The notes under the pieces were generated by a model. It ran no database searches, was not told where the DNA came from, and was given only the letters and a program-made list of their open reading frames with translations. From NCBI GenBank assembly GCA_023443625.1, contig JAEZTQ010000068.1, positions 62,001 through 126,000 of the forward strand: 64,000 nucleotides of DNA. Direction: 5' to 3'. This DNA comes from Bacillota bacterium. GTDB taxonomy: Bacteria > Bacillota_A > Clostridia > Lachnospirales > Lachnospiraceae. This document shows positions 27,900 through 36,628 of this stretch, piece by piece; the stretch's first letter is position 1, and every line of letters begins with the position of its first letter. The position numbers were made by a program, and so were the translations under genes.

Positions 27900-28397
27900 T
27901 TGAAAATTATCAAGGTGACAGAACTGACACCGGAGAATTTTAAAAAGTACGGAAGTTATCATGCTATGATTGATCCAGATGCAGAACGCTTAGGGCCGCC
28001 GCCTGTTGAATTTTACCGCGATATCTGCAGGGTCAATCTGGGGCAAAACACAACAGCGGCATTATCTGTTACACGCATCTCTCAAAGACCCCTGGTGATT
28101 GAAAAGCTAGAGTATCACAATCTGACCGGAGAGGCATTTATGCCCCTGGATGGTGAAGTATATGTACATCTTGCTCCAGCAGGAAAATCCTCGGTGGTAC
28201 CTTATGATAACATAAAGGTTTTTTGTATCCCCAAGGGTACCATGGTGACCATCCATCCTGGTGTATGGCATGCGGCACCCTTTGCCGCAGAGCAGGAAAG
28301 AGTAAATGTATTAAACATATTGCCGGAACGCACATATGAGAACGATTGCCATATGGTGATTTTTTCGGAGAATGAGAAGCTGCAAATTCATATCTGA
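27900..28397 (+). CDS. Cupin-fold protein, ureidoglycolate lyase (AllA)-like
   Basis: About 165 residues with a double-stranded beta-helix pattern. Landmarks are FYRDICRVNLG, EKLEYHNLTGEAFMPLDGEVY and IHPGVWHAAPF, the last with a possible metal-binding His. The layout resembles the AllA family, whose characterised member acts on ureidoglycolate, but no purine genes are nearby, so a sugar isomerase, mutarotase or lactonase role is more plausible. The GTG at 27891 lies on the ribosome site; the TTG at 27900 has AAGGAG eight bases upstream and is the better start. The ribosome site overlaps the stop of the RpiB-like gene. Confidence 0.7.
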   Translation: MKIIKVTELTPENFKKYGSYHAMIDPDAERLGPPPVEFYRDICRVNLGQNTTAALSVTRISQRPLVIEKLEYHNLTGEAFMPLDGEVYVHLAPAGKSSVVPYDNIKVFCIPKGTMVTIHPGVWHAAPFAAEQERVNVLNILPERTYENDCHMVIFSENEKLQIHI

Positions 28398-28427
28398 CGC
28401 AAAGGACATGGGAGGAAGAAACCTATT

Positions 28428-29942
28428 ATGAGTACAGACTTAAAAAAATTAGATATTTTTATAAACGGACAGTTTCAGGAATCTAAAACTGAAAAATACA
28501 CAGATGCTTTTGATCCAAGCACCGGAAAGGTAATAGCCAGAGTGCCTTGCTGTACAGAGGATGAGGTAGAGTTAGCCATAGCCAGTGCAAAGGCAGCATA
28601 TCCCTCCTGGTCAGCTACACCTGTTATGAAGCGTGTGCAGATTTTATATCGATTAAGGGAATTAATCATAGAGCATATGGATGAATTGACCATGCTAGTA
28701 GCCTTAGAAAATGGTAAGAGTTGGAGTGAAGCAATGGGGGATGTGTTAAAGGCTAAAGAGGGAACAGAAGCCGCTATTGCTGCCCCGTCCCTACTAATGG
28801 GAGAAAGCTTAATGGATGCATCAAAAGGCTATGACTCAGTATTATACCGGGAGCCCTTAGGTGTGTTTGCTGGAATTGTTCCATTTAATTTTCCTGCAAT
28901 GATTCCCATGGGTTGGATGGTTCCAATCTGTATCGCCTGTGGCAATACGATTGTACTTAAGGCTGCGAGCTTTACACCCCAAACCTGCCTAAGATTTGCC
29001 CAATTATATAAAGAAGCAGGATTGCCGGATGGTGTTATCAATATTGTAACCTGTTCTAGAAAGGAAGCAGAAATATTTTTAAAGCACCCGGATGTAAAAG
29101 GTATTACCTTTGTAGGGTCTACCCCCATAGGGATGCATATTTATGAAACAGCGGCTGCTGCAGGTAAAAGAGTGCAAGCTTTATGTGAGGCAAAGAACCA
29201 CGCCCTTGTATTAAAGGATGCACCAATCAAGCGAACGGCAGCAGGTATCATCAACGCTTCCTTTGGTTGTGCCGGAGAGCGTTGTATGGCTCTTCCTGTT
29301 GTGGTTGTTCAGGAAGAAATTGCTGATGAACTTGTGGCTGAGATCATTAAAATGGCAAAGGACATAAAGGTAGGGCCAGCTTATGATAAATCAACGGTTC
29401 TCGGGCCTGTTATCAATGAAGCTCACAAGAATTTCGTATTAAGTTGGATACAGAAGGGCGTTGAAGAAGGAGCAAAGCTTGTCCTAGATGGCAGAGATGT
29501 CAAAGTGAATGGCTATGAAGACGGATTTTATATCGGACCTACCATACTCGATCATGTTACCTCTGATATGTCAGTAGGAACCTCAGAAATCTTCGGACCT
29601 GTTCTTTGCATTAAGAGAGTAAAGAATTTTGAGGAAGGATTAGAAATAATGAATGCTAACCCCTTTGCCAACGGTTCGGTAATCTTTACTCAGAATGGAC
29701 ATTATGCAAGAGAGTTTGCTCGTCGTACGGATGGAGGCATGGTTGGTATCAATGTTGGTATACCGGTACCGGTTGGTGTGTTCCCCTTCTCAGGACATAA
29801 AAATTCTTTTTTTGGTGATTTGCATGCCCTAGGTAAGGATGGATATCGTTTTTATACAGAGATGAAAGTAGTTACAACCCATTGGTTTGATGAGGAGGAA
29901 AGCAGATCCACTAAAGTTTCAACCTGGGATGGAACTATCTAA
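28428..29942 (+). CDS. Acylating aldehyde dehydrogenase, methylmalonate/malonate-semialdehyde dehydrogenase type
   Basis: A 504-residue ALDH-superfamily protein closest in pattern to MmsA/IolA. It has FNFPAMIPMGWMVPICIACGNT, VTFVGS-like GITFVGSTPIG and the catalytic Cys in CAGERCMALPVVV. It lacks the general-base Glu context of hydrolytic ALDHs, as CoA-acylating members do. The family oxidises malonate semialdehyde or methylmalonate semialdehyde to acetyl- or propionyl-CoA with NAD. As the last gene of the operon it probably oxidises the aldehyde released by the aldolase. The ribosome site is GGAGGAAG, about twelve bases upstream. A terminator hairpin follows. Confidence 0.87.
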   Translation: MSTDLKKLDIFINGQFQESKTEKYTDAFDPSTGKVIARVPCCTEDEVELAIASAKAAYPSWSATPVMKRVQILYRLRELIIEHMDELTMLVALENGKSWSEAMGDVLKAKEGTEAAIAAPSLLMGESLMDASKGYDSVLYREPLGVFAGIVPFNFPAMIPMGWMVPICIACGNTIVLKAASFTPQTCLRFAQLYKEAGLPDGVINIVTCSRKEAEIFLKHPDVKGITFVGSTPIGMHIYETAAAAGKRVQALCEAKNHALVLKDAPIKRTAAGIINASFGCAGERCMALPVVVVQEEIADELVAEIIKMAKDIKVGPAYDKSTVLGPVINEAHKNFVLSWIQKGVEEGAKLVLDGRDVKVNGYEDGFYIGPTILDHVTSDMSVGTSEIFGPVLCIKRVKNFEEGLEIMNANPFANGSVIFTQNGHYAREFARRTDGGMVGINVGIPVPVGVFPFSGHKNSFFGDLHALGKDGYRFYTEMKVVTTHWFDEEESRSTKVSTWDGTI

Positions 29943-29964
29943 AAATTATTAATATAATGTAAAG

Positions 29965-29998
29965 AAGAACCCTGCAAGTCATAACCTACAGGGTTCTT
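29965..29998. terminator. Terminator shared by the sugar operon and adhE
   Basis: A perfect 10-bp stem AAGAACCCTG/CAGGGTTCTT with a 14-base loop, followed by TATATTTT, lies between convergent genes and can serve both strands. Confidence 0.8.
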
Positions 29999-30011
29999 TA
30001 TATTTTATCTA

Positions 30012-32642
30012 TTATTTCCCATAATAAACTTTTAAGTAGATTTCCCTTAACTCACTCATTAATGGATATCTAGGATTTGCTCCGGTACACTGGTCATCAA
30101 AAGCTTGATCAACCATCTCATCAAGAGAAGCTAAGAATGCTTTTTCGTCAACGCCATAATCCTTAATGGATTTCTTGATGCCAACACTTTCTTTTAAAGC
30201 ACCGATGGCATCGATTAATTTATTGAAGGTATCCATATCATTCTTACCAGAAATTCCGATAAAGTTAGCAACTTCAACATATCTCTCAAGAACATTAGGA
30301 TATTCATATTGGGAGAAAGCACCCATCTTAGTAGGTTTTTCGCAGATGTTGAATTTCATAACCTCTTCAATGAGTAGGGCATTAGCAACACCGTGTGGTA
30401 AGTGGTGGAAAGCACCTAATTTATGAGCCATGGAGTGGCAGATACCAAGGAAAGCATTTGCAAAGGCCATACCAGCGATAGTAGAAGCGTTTGCCATCTT
30501 TTCTCTTGCTTTGATATTGGAGCCATCTTCATAAGCAGTAGGTAAGAATTTGAATATAAGCTTCAATGATTTTAAAGCAAGGCCGTCAGTATAGTCTGTT
30601 GCTAACATGGAAGCATATGCCTCTAATGCATGGGTCATAGCATCAATACCGGAAGCACTGGTTAAGCCCTTAGGCTGGCTCATCATATTATCGGTATCGA
30701 TAATAGCCATATTAGGAAGTAATTCGTAATCTGCCAAAGGATATTTTACACCAGTGGTTTCGTCAGTGATTACTGCAAAAGGAGTAACTTCGGAACCAGT
30801 ACCGGAAGAGGTTGGGATTGCTACAAAATATGCCTTCTCACCCATCTTAGGGAAAGTGTATACTCGCTTACGGATATCCATAAAACGCATAGCCATATCA
30901 AGGAAGTCAGCTTCAGGATGTTCGTACATAACCCACATGATCTTTGCAGCGTCCATAGCGGAACCACCACCAAGTGCTATAATTACATCTGGCTCAAAAG
31001 AACGCATTGCATCAGCGCCTTCTTTAGCACAAGCAAGGGTTGGGTCTGGAGCTACATCATAGAAACAGGTATGGGTGATGCCCATGGAATCTAATTTATC
31101 AGTAATAGGCTTCGCATATCCGTTCTTATAAAGGAAAGTATCAGTTACAATGAAGGCTTTCTTCTTGCCAAGAACAGTGCCTAACTCGTCAAGAGCAACA
31201 GGCATGGAGCCTTTCTTGAAGTAGATTTTCTCAGGTGCTCTAAACCAAAGCATATTCTCTCTCCTCTCAGCAACGGTTTTGATATTGATTAAGTGTTTTA
31301 CACCTACATTATCGGATACGGAGTTGCCACCCCAGGAACCACATCCTAAGGTCAAGGATGGTGCCAATTTGAAGTTATAAAGGTCACCAATACCACCGTG
31401 AGCAGCAGGAGTGTTAATTACAATACGGCAGGTCTTCATTGCATCTGCAAATCTAGCGTATTTCTCTTTTTTATTAGTATCAATATAGAGGGAAGCGGTG
31501 TGGCCATAGCCGCCGTCAGCAACTAAATGTTCTGCCTTTTCAATTGCTTCCTCAAAGGTTTTTGCTTTGTATAAAGCTAGTACAGGAGATAATTTCTCAT
31601 GAGCAAATTCTTCGGATATATCTACGCTCTCAACCTCACCAATTAAAATCTTAGTATCCTGTGGTACTTCAATACCGGCAAGTTTTGCGATAGTGTAAGC
31701 ACTTTGGCCAACAATCTTTGCATTTAATGCACCATTAATGATAATGGTCTTTCTTACTTTATCTATCTCGTCAGCCTTCAATACATAGCATCCACGGAGT
31801 ATAAATTCTTTCTTTACTTCATCATATATATTTTCTAAAGCTGTTACGGACTGCTCAGAAGCACAAATCATACCATTGTCAAAAGTCTTGGAAACAATGA
31901 TGGAACTAACAGCCATCTTGATATCAGCGCTATCGTCAATAATAACTGGTGTATTACCAGCACCTACGCCTAAAGCAGGTTTACCGGAAGAATAAGCGGA
32001 TTTAACCATACCAGGACCACCGGTTGCTAGGATGATATCAGCATTCTTCATTACTTCATTGGTTAACTCTAAGGATGGAACATCAATCCAACCAATGATG
32101 CCCTCTGGTGCACCAGCTGCAACAGCGGCTTCTAATACTAATTTAGCAGCTGCAATAGTACAGTTTTTAGCACGAGGATGAGGGGAGATAATAATTGCAT
32201 TTCTGGTCTTTAAAGATATTAAAGTTTTAAAGATAGCTGTTGATGTAGGATTGGTGGTAGGAATAACTGCAGCGATTAATCCGATAGGATCTGCTATCTT
32301 CTTAATTCCGTATGCTGGATCTTCTTCAATTACACCACAGGTTTTTGTATCTTTATACGCATTATAGATATATTCAGATGCATAATGGTTCTTGATTACT
32401 TTATCTTCAACAAGACCCATTCCTGTTTCTTCTACAGCCATCTTAGCAAGGGAAATTCTTTGTTTATTTGCAGCAACTGAGGCAGCGAAGAAGATTTTAT
32501 CTACCTGTTCCTGAGTATAGGTAGCAAATATTCTCTGTGCTTCACGCATTTTTTCCATTTTAGTTAATAGTGCATCTACTGTATCGATAACTGTATCTTT
32601 TACTTCTATTTCATTGTTTAATAGGGGATCTTTTTTTGCCAT
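30012..32642 (-). CDS. adhE: Bifunctional acetaldehyde-CoA/alcohol dehydrogenase AdhE
   Basis: 876 residues, the normal AdhE length. The N-terminal acylating aldehyde dehydrogenase domain (1-440) has IPTTNPTSTAIFKTL and the catalytic Cys in FDNGMICASEQS. The C-terminal iron-dependent alcohol dehydrogenase (450-876) has the NAD motif GGGSAMDAAK and the iron-binding His cluster in CHSMAHKLGAFHHLPHGVANA. It reduces acetyl-CoA to ethanol, regenerating two NAD, and forms spirosomes in the cytoplasm. GGAGG lies upstream of the start. A textbook sigma-A promoter and a Rex-type operator lie just upstream, so NADH-dependent control is expected. Confidence 0.97.
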   Translation of the reverse strand: MAKKDPLLNNEIEVKDTVIDTVDALLTKMEKMREAQRIFATYTQEQVDKIFFAASVAANKQRISLAKMAVEETGMGLVEDKVIKNHYASEYIYNAYKDTKTCGVIEEDPAYGIKKIADPIGLIAAVIPTTNPTSTAIFKTLISLKTRNAIIISPHPRAKNCTIAAAKLVLEAAVAAGAPEGIIGWIDVPSLELTNEVMKNADIILATGGPGMVKSAYSSGKPALGVGAGNTPVIIDDSADIKMAVSSIIVSKTFDNGMICASEQSVTALENIYDEVKKEFILRGCYVLKADEIDKVRKTIIINGALNAKIVGQSAYTIAKLAGIEVPQDTKILIGEVESVDISEEFAHEKLSPVLALYKAKTFEEAIEKAEHLVADGGYGHTASLYIDTNKKEKYARFADAMKTCRIVINTPAAHGGIGDLYNFKLAPSLTLGCGSWGGNSVSDNVGVKHLINIKTVAERRENMLWFRAPEKIYFKKGSMPVALDELGTVLGKKKAFIVTDTFLYKNGYAKPITDKLDSMGITHTCFYDVAPDPTLACAKEGADAMRSFEPDVIIALGGGSAMDAAKIMWVMYEHPEADFLDMAMRFMDIRKRVYTFPKMGEKAYFVAIPTSSGTGSEVTPFAVITDETTGVKYPLADYELLPNMAIIDTDNMMSQPKGLTSASGIDAMTHALEAYASMLATDYTDGLALKSLKLIFKFLPTAYEDGSNIKAREKMANASTIAGMAFANAFLGICHSMAHKLGAFHHLPHGVANALLIEEVMKFNICEKPTKMGAFSQYEYPNVLERYVEVANFIGISGKNDMDTFNKLIDAIGALKESVGIKKSIKDYGVDEKAFLASLDEMVDQAFDDQCTGANPRYPLMSELREIYLKVYYGK

Positions 32643-32673
32643 ATAATTACCTCCATACTATTCTTAGAACGAC

Positions 32674-32691
32674 TTGTTAATTATTTAACAA
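32674..32691. promoter_or_regulatory. Rex operator upstream of adhE
   Basis: TTGTTAATTATTTAACAA is a perfect palindrome of the form TTGTTAA-N4-TTAACAA, which matches the clostridial binding motif of the NADH-sensing repressor Rex. It lies directly downstream of the adhE -10 box, covering the expected start of transcription. A weaker second match, TTGTTAAAAAAATGTCAA, lies at 32707-32724 across the spacer and -35. The rex gene itself is not in the window. Confidence 0.85.
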
Positions 32692-32695
32692 TTGC

Positions 32696-32724
32696 ATTAT
32701 ATTACATTGTTAAAAAAATGTCAA
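32696..32724 (-). promoter_or_regulatory. adhE promoter
   Basis: Reading the minus strand, TTGACA (complement of 32719-32724) and TATAAT (complement of 32696-32701) are separated by exactly 17 bases. Both hexamers are perfect sigma-A consensus. The adhE start codon is about 50 bases downstream, with the Rex palindrome between. Confidence 0.9.
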
Positions 32725-32924
32725 TATGATCTGATGATATTTTTTTATAAATTTTTTCCTTCTATTTTTATTAATAAATTAACTGAAATTGATAAAAAAG
32801 TTTATAATACTCAAGAATATAAAATATAAATAGGGCACTAATACATAGTGATAAATTAGTTAATCATAGTAATCGAGTAAAAAACACTTTAATAGGGTAT
32901 TGTTTTATTGATAAATTATGCATT

Positions 32925-32952
32925 TTGACGTAAGATAGTAGAAAAATATAAT
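32925..32952 (+). promoter_or_regulatory. Promoter of the ferritin-like gene
   Basis: TTGACG (32925-32930) and TATAAT (32947-32952) are separated by 16 bases, 43 bases upstream of the ferritin-like start codon. The 353-bp spacer from adhE otherwise holds only the Rex site and adhE promoter. Confidence 0.7.
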
Positions 32953-32995
32953 GAATAGTTATGAAGCGATTAAAGGATAGAAAAGGAGGAGTAAT

Positions 32996-33481
32996 ATGGA
33001 TTTATTAGACTATGCACTAACAATGGAAGAGGATTTAATAGTCCTATACAGAGAGCAAGCTAAATTGCATAAGGAGAATAGTCTTCATACAATTTTTACA
33101 TTATTGGAGAATGAAGAGAAAAAGCATGCCCAAATATTACAAAGTCATGCTGATAAAATTGTGTTACCTGAAAAAGATAGTAAAATACTTGAGGAGGCTA
33201 CTACTTTAATAAACAGTATGGAGGATTTTAAGCTGGATATAAAGGATATTCCAAGTCAGTTGGAGGTATATCGAATAGCCTTGGGGAAAGAAGAGGAAAG
33301 CTATAATATCTACAAGGAATTAATTGATCATTCTACCAATGAACAGTCAAAGAAGGTTTTTGGTTATTTAAAGGACCAGGAGGAGAAGCATCGTATCATA
33401 TTAGAGGAATTAGTGAAAAGAGTCTCCAGGCCGGAAGAATGGGTTGAGTCAGCTGAATTTGGTTTAAGAGAAGAGTATTAA
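32996..33481 (+). CDS. Ferritin-like (rubrerythrin-type) diiron protein
   Basis: A 161-residue all-helical protein with two repeats of the diiron pattern: LENEEKKHAQIL near residue 38 and GYLKDQEEKHRIILEEL near residue 123, with further Glu residues in TMEEDLIVLYREQ and GKEEESYNIY. The four-helix bundle matches the ferritin-like/YciE-rubrerythrin class. It lacks the C-terminal rubredoxin Cys domain of full rubrerythrins. A role in iron handling or peroxide defence in an anaerobe is likely. AAAGGAGGAG lies upstream of the start. It diverges from adhE. Confidence 0.82.
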   Translation: MDLLDYALTMEEDLIVLYREQAKLHKENSLHTIFTLLENEEKKHAQILQSHADKIVLPEKDSKILEEATTLINSMEDFKLDIKDIPSQLEVYRIALGKEEESYNIYKELIDHSTNEQSKKVFGYLKDQEEKHRIILEELVKRVSRPEEWVESAEFGLREEY

Positions 33482-33502
33482 TATCGTGAATAAATAAAAG
33501 AT

Positions 33503-33612
33503 GGCTGTGCAAAATATCACAGTTTTATATTTCAGGAGAGTGTTACTCCTACCTTTCAAGGTAGGAGTAACACTCTCCTGAAATTTCATTAAACTATTAT
33601 TTTGCAACAGCC
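33503..33612. mobile_element. Nested inverted-repeat element, MITE-like, also a strong terminator
   Basis: The outer arms GGCTGTGCAAAAT (33503-33515) and ATTTTGCAACAGCC (33599-33612) are inverted repeats that differ by one inserted base. Inside lies a perfect 26-bp palindrome (33530-33555 with 33558-33583). The 110-bp element has no coding capacity and ends in T-runs. The size, terminal inverted repeats and internal symmetry fit a miniature transposable element left by a lost insertion sequence. Lying between convergent genes, it would also stop transcription from both sides. Confidence 0.5.
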
Positions 33613-33617
33613 TTTTT

Positions 33618-35450
33618 TTATTCTGCTGGACCGTAATCGAAGGTTATAGTTAGTGTTTTCATTTCTCCAAGATCTGCAGGATCAAGGATGGTTGCGGACA
33701 AATCATCTATCTTTCCATCTAGGGTTCGTGCTTCCTCGGGAATTGTTGTTACCCAACTGTTGTAAAGGTTCACACGGGTACAGATCTTATTATCAGCAGT
33801 AGTATAAGGCTTACCCTTTAAGGTATAGGATTCACCATTAATCAGAATATCCTTAATGCTAATAATATATCCGGGATAGAGGGTTTCACCATTGGTGATG
33901 CCCACTGCAGAGAAGGCAGTACTATTGGCAAAGCCTGCGCCGGTACCTGTAAAATCAAGTTCTACGGTATAGGTACCGGGGCCTGTGATTTCCACATCCT
34001 TAGTAATGAGTCCATCGCTCTTAGCACCTGGATCATAGATATCACCTACACTATACATTACATTATAGTCGCTGCTGTTAAACATAATCCATGCTATGGC
34101 TTTATCATCTGCAGCTGCGACAGGAGCAGTATCATCAAAGTTAGCAGAAGCTGTAAGTGCCTCATCAATGGCTGTAGATGCCTTTGTTACAATTTCTTCT
34201 TCTGTCATGGAAGACTGGGAAGCGAAACTACGGCTCTTAAATAATTCGGCTACATCCTTATCAAAAAATCCTAAATCCTTTCTAATAAAGTGGCTACTAC
34301 AATCCCATAGTAAGGGGGTATATCCATATTTATCGCAATTGTTTAAGAAGTTATTAAGAAAGTCACAGGTATTATCTTTAACAGTTCCATCGGCATTGAG
34401 GGCTACCATATACTCACCGATGACAACACCATAGCCTTTGTCGGTGAATTTAGTCATCATAGCGAGAAGATCATTTTGCTCATTGTAATCTTTGGTGGAA
34501 CCCCATTTTGATAAGCTGGCAGTTCCTGCGTAACCCCATGGTGTGTAATAATGTACGGAAACAAGTAATTTATTCATTGCTGTATCCGTTGGCATAGTAA
34601 ATCGATCATCACAGGTTTTAACAATATCCGTATTATATCCAGCTATTAAAAGGAAACGGTTTGCATTATTTCCGCCAGTACCTCTTATGATATCAACAAA
34701 GGTTTGATTGATTTTATTGGTTAAAGCATAACACTCATCCTCAGATAGGGTACCTGAATCAGCATTAAAATCAGAATCTTTATCATTTAATCGATTGCCA
34801 AGCTCTTCATTGGCGGATTCAAAGATAAGCTTATCCGAATAGTCCTTATATCTTTCAGCAATCTGAGTCCATAAGGAGGTATATAAATTCATGGCTCTAT
34901 CTCGAGTAGCTTCTGTGGCAGAGCCGAACATGCCCCACCATCCGCCGTCCCAGTGGTCATTAACTACCACATACATATCAGCTTTTATGGCATAATCAAT
35001 GATTTCTCCAACACGGTCCAAGTGATCGGCTCTTATGGTAAAGTCATCTTCTTCAAAATTCATGGTATTAGTCCATGCTACAGGAACTCTTAAGGTATCA
35101 AAGCCTGCGGCCTTCATACTATCAATGATTTCCTGGGTTGTAATGGGCTGACCCCAGAAGGTCTCATAACTGGACACCTCTGCTTCGGTGCCTAAGTCTT
35201 TACGACCATAGGCTTCCATGGTATTACCAAGGTTAATGCCGTTGCCTAGAAGTTTTGCTAACTCAATGGAGGTTAAGTCTGTTACTTCTGGAGTAGGCTT
35301 TGCAGTAGTGGTAGGTTCTCCACTTACAGCAGGTGTTGTTGTTACAGCGTTGCCATCAGTTTCTTTATCCTTACCCTTGCATCCTGTTAATGATAAAATC
35401 AATAAAAGAAGTGTAAGAATGGACAAAAAGCTTTTACTATTTTTCTTCAT
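33618..35450 (-). CDS. GH5 endoglucanase lipoprotein with C-terminal beta domain
   Basis: 610 residues. The signal peptide ends in the lipobox LTGC (Cys24), followed by a Thr/Pro-rich linker to about residue 60. The GH5 TIM barrel spans about 62-410, starting ELAKLLGNGINLGNTMEAYG and including GFDTLRVPVAW and VVVNDHWDGGWWG. Acid/base Glu215 is in FESANEELG and nucleophile Glu346 in VVIGEYMVAL. The last 170 residues are beta-rich and resemble a carbohydrate-binding or accessory module. It would be anchored on the cell surface and cut beta-1,4-glucan (cellulose, or mixed-linkage or xyloglucan). GGGGGAAACTT lies upstream of the start. Confidence 0.92.
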   Translation of the reverse strand: MKKNSKSFLSILTLLLLILSLTGCKGKDKETDGNAVTTTPAVSGEPTTTAKPTPEVTDLTSIELAKLLGNGINLGNTMEAYGRKDLGTEAEVSSYETFWGQPITTQEIIDSMKAAGFDTLRVPVAWTNTMNFEEDDFTIRADHLDRVGEIIDYAIKADMYVVVNDHWDGGWWGMFGSATEATRDRAMNLYTSLWTQIAERYKDYSDKLIFESANEELGNRLNDKDSDFNADSGTLSEDECYALTNKINQTFVDIIRGTGGNNANRFLLIAGYNTDIVKTCDDRFTMPTDTAMNKLLVSVHYYTPWGYAGTASLSKWGSTKDYNEQNDLLAMMTKFTDKGYGVVIGEYMVALNADGTVKDNTCDFLNNFLNNCDKYGYTPLLWDCSSHFIRKDLGFFDKDVAELFKSRSFASQSSMTEEEIVTKASTAIDEALTASANFDDTAPVAAADDKAIAWIMFNSSDYNVMYSVGDIYDPGAKSDGLITKDVEITGPGTYTVELDFTGTGAGFANSTAFSAVGITNGETLYPGYIISIKDILINGESYTLKGKPYTTADNKICTRVNLYNSWVTTIPEEARTLDGKIDDLSATILDPADLGEMKTLTITFDYGPAE

Positions 35451-35562
35451 AAGTTTCCCCCTAATTCATGATAGAAAAAATTATATCCTATGCTTACAGG
35501 AAAAAATATGGTAATAATTATATGTATTTATAGTAATTTATCAACATCTTGTCTTCATACCA

Positions 35563-36420
35563 TCATTTCCTTCTATATTGGGTAGGTGTGTAGCCAGTTA
35601 GCTTTTGAAATTGTCGTGAGAAATAATTGCTGTCATTAAAGCCACATTGGTAGGCGGTATCGCAAATGGAAAGCTCAGAGTAGTTCAGAATAGTTTTTGC
35701 TTTCTGAATACGAAATTGCAGCAGATAGTTTCCCGGTGAGGTATGATAAGCTTTATGGAATAATCGAGTCAGTTGTCGGGAGGATAAATTAGCTTCCTTT
35801 GCCAGTGTCTCTAAAGATATGGGTTCCATATAGTGTTTTTCAATATATGATATGGGTTTAATCAAGTGTAACAAGGGTAGATTTTCTGTGCTATGGGGTA
35901 TCTGATAAGAACGGGACAACTCTAAAGCAAGGGTAATAAAGTTCGTATGTAAAAAGGTTTTCCACCCATCAGGCTTTTCTTGATATTCTTTTACCATTCT
36001 TTGAATTAAGAGTTCGATTTCATGAAACTGGGGAGGAGTAAGTCTTAGGCGGCTTTGAAATAATTTATCCTTAGCTAAATAGGGCTCTATAACGAACAAG
36101 GCATGGAAACCTTCCAGTTTCCATATGTCAAAGGACTTAGAAAACATTTCATCCATTTGAAACATAATATTACAAATTTTAAAATCTGTAACATCTTCAT
36201 AGCCATGTACAGTATCATTACTTATGACAAAGACATCATATTTTTGAATGGTGTACCTCTCGTCAGCCACAATATGGGTTGCTGATCCTTCTAAAACAAG
36301 AACAAGTTCACAGAAATCTTCATGGGAATGAAGAAACATACGCTCCTTATGGGTTCCATATTGAATGAAAAAGGGAAAATTACTGTCACTTGTAAAATAG
36401 TTTAGTTGCATCAATTCCAT
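35563..36420 (-). CDS. AraC-family transcriptional regulator
   Basis: 285 residues. An N-terminal cupin sensor (HSHEDFCELVLVLEGSATHIV, YDVFVISNDTVHGYED) is joined to a C-terminal AraC double helix-turn-helix (SLETLAKEANLSSRQLTRLF, then CDTAYQCGFNDSNYFSRQFQKLTG). Such proteins activate sugar genes on binding a monosaccharide. The frame extends to 36486, but the ATG at 36420 has GGAGG five bases upstream and is preferred. It diverges from the GH43 gene, its probable target, by about 210 bases, and lies beside the GH5 gene. Confidence 0.92.
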   Translation of the reverse strand: MELMQLNYFTSDSNFPFFIQYGTHKERMFLHSHEDFCELVLVLEGSATHIVADERYTIQKYDVFVISNDTVHGYEDVTDFKICNIMFQMDEMFSKSFDIWKLEGFHALFVIEPYLAKDKLFQSRLRLTPPQFHEIELLIQRMVKEYQEKPDGWKTFLHTNFITLALELSRSYQIPHSTENLPLLHLIKPISYIEKHYMEPISLETLAKEANLSSRQLTRLFHKAYHTSPGNYLLQFRIQKAKTILNYSELSICDTAYQCGFNDSNYFSRQFQKLTGYTPTQYRRK

Positions 36421-36628
36421 TGTTACCTCCATCTCCTGTCCACCATGTAAGCCTAGCTTGGTCAGGTTCCTTTCTTCTAAGCTCAAAGGGTATGCAGGTA
36501 TTTGTCGTTGGTGTCCAGATAGTGCGGATAGTGTCTGAATATTTAAGGAAATTATTTGTAAATAAAGGTATATTAAGTTCAGTATAATCTTGTTTTATAA
36601 AAGAGTCAATAAGGGAGGAAGATAAATT

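Noticed and set aside
20620..29942. Standard myo-inositol (iol) operon
   Set aside because: The kinase, aldolase and acylating dehydrogenase resemble IolC, IolJ and IolA, but inositol dehydrogenase, IolE, IolB and IolD are missing and two extra isomerases are present.
16783..29942. Sulfoquinovose breakdown, suggested by transketolase, RpiB-like isomerase, aldolase and aldehyde dehydrogenase near a sulfate operon
   Set aside because: No sulfoquinovosidase (GH31) or sulfonate exporter or lyase is seen, the transketolase is in a different transcription unit, and the sulfate operon is a separate assimilatory unit 25 kb away.
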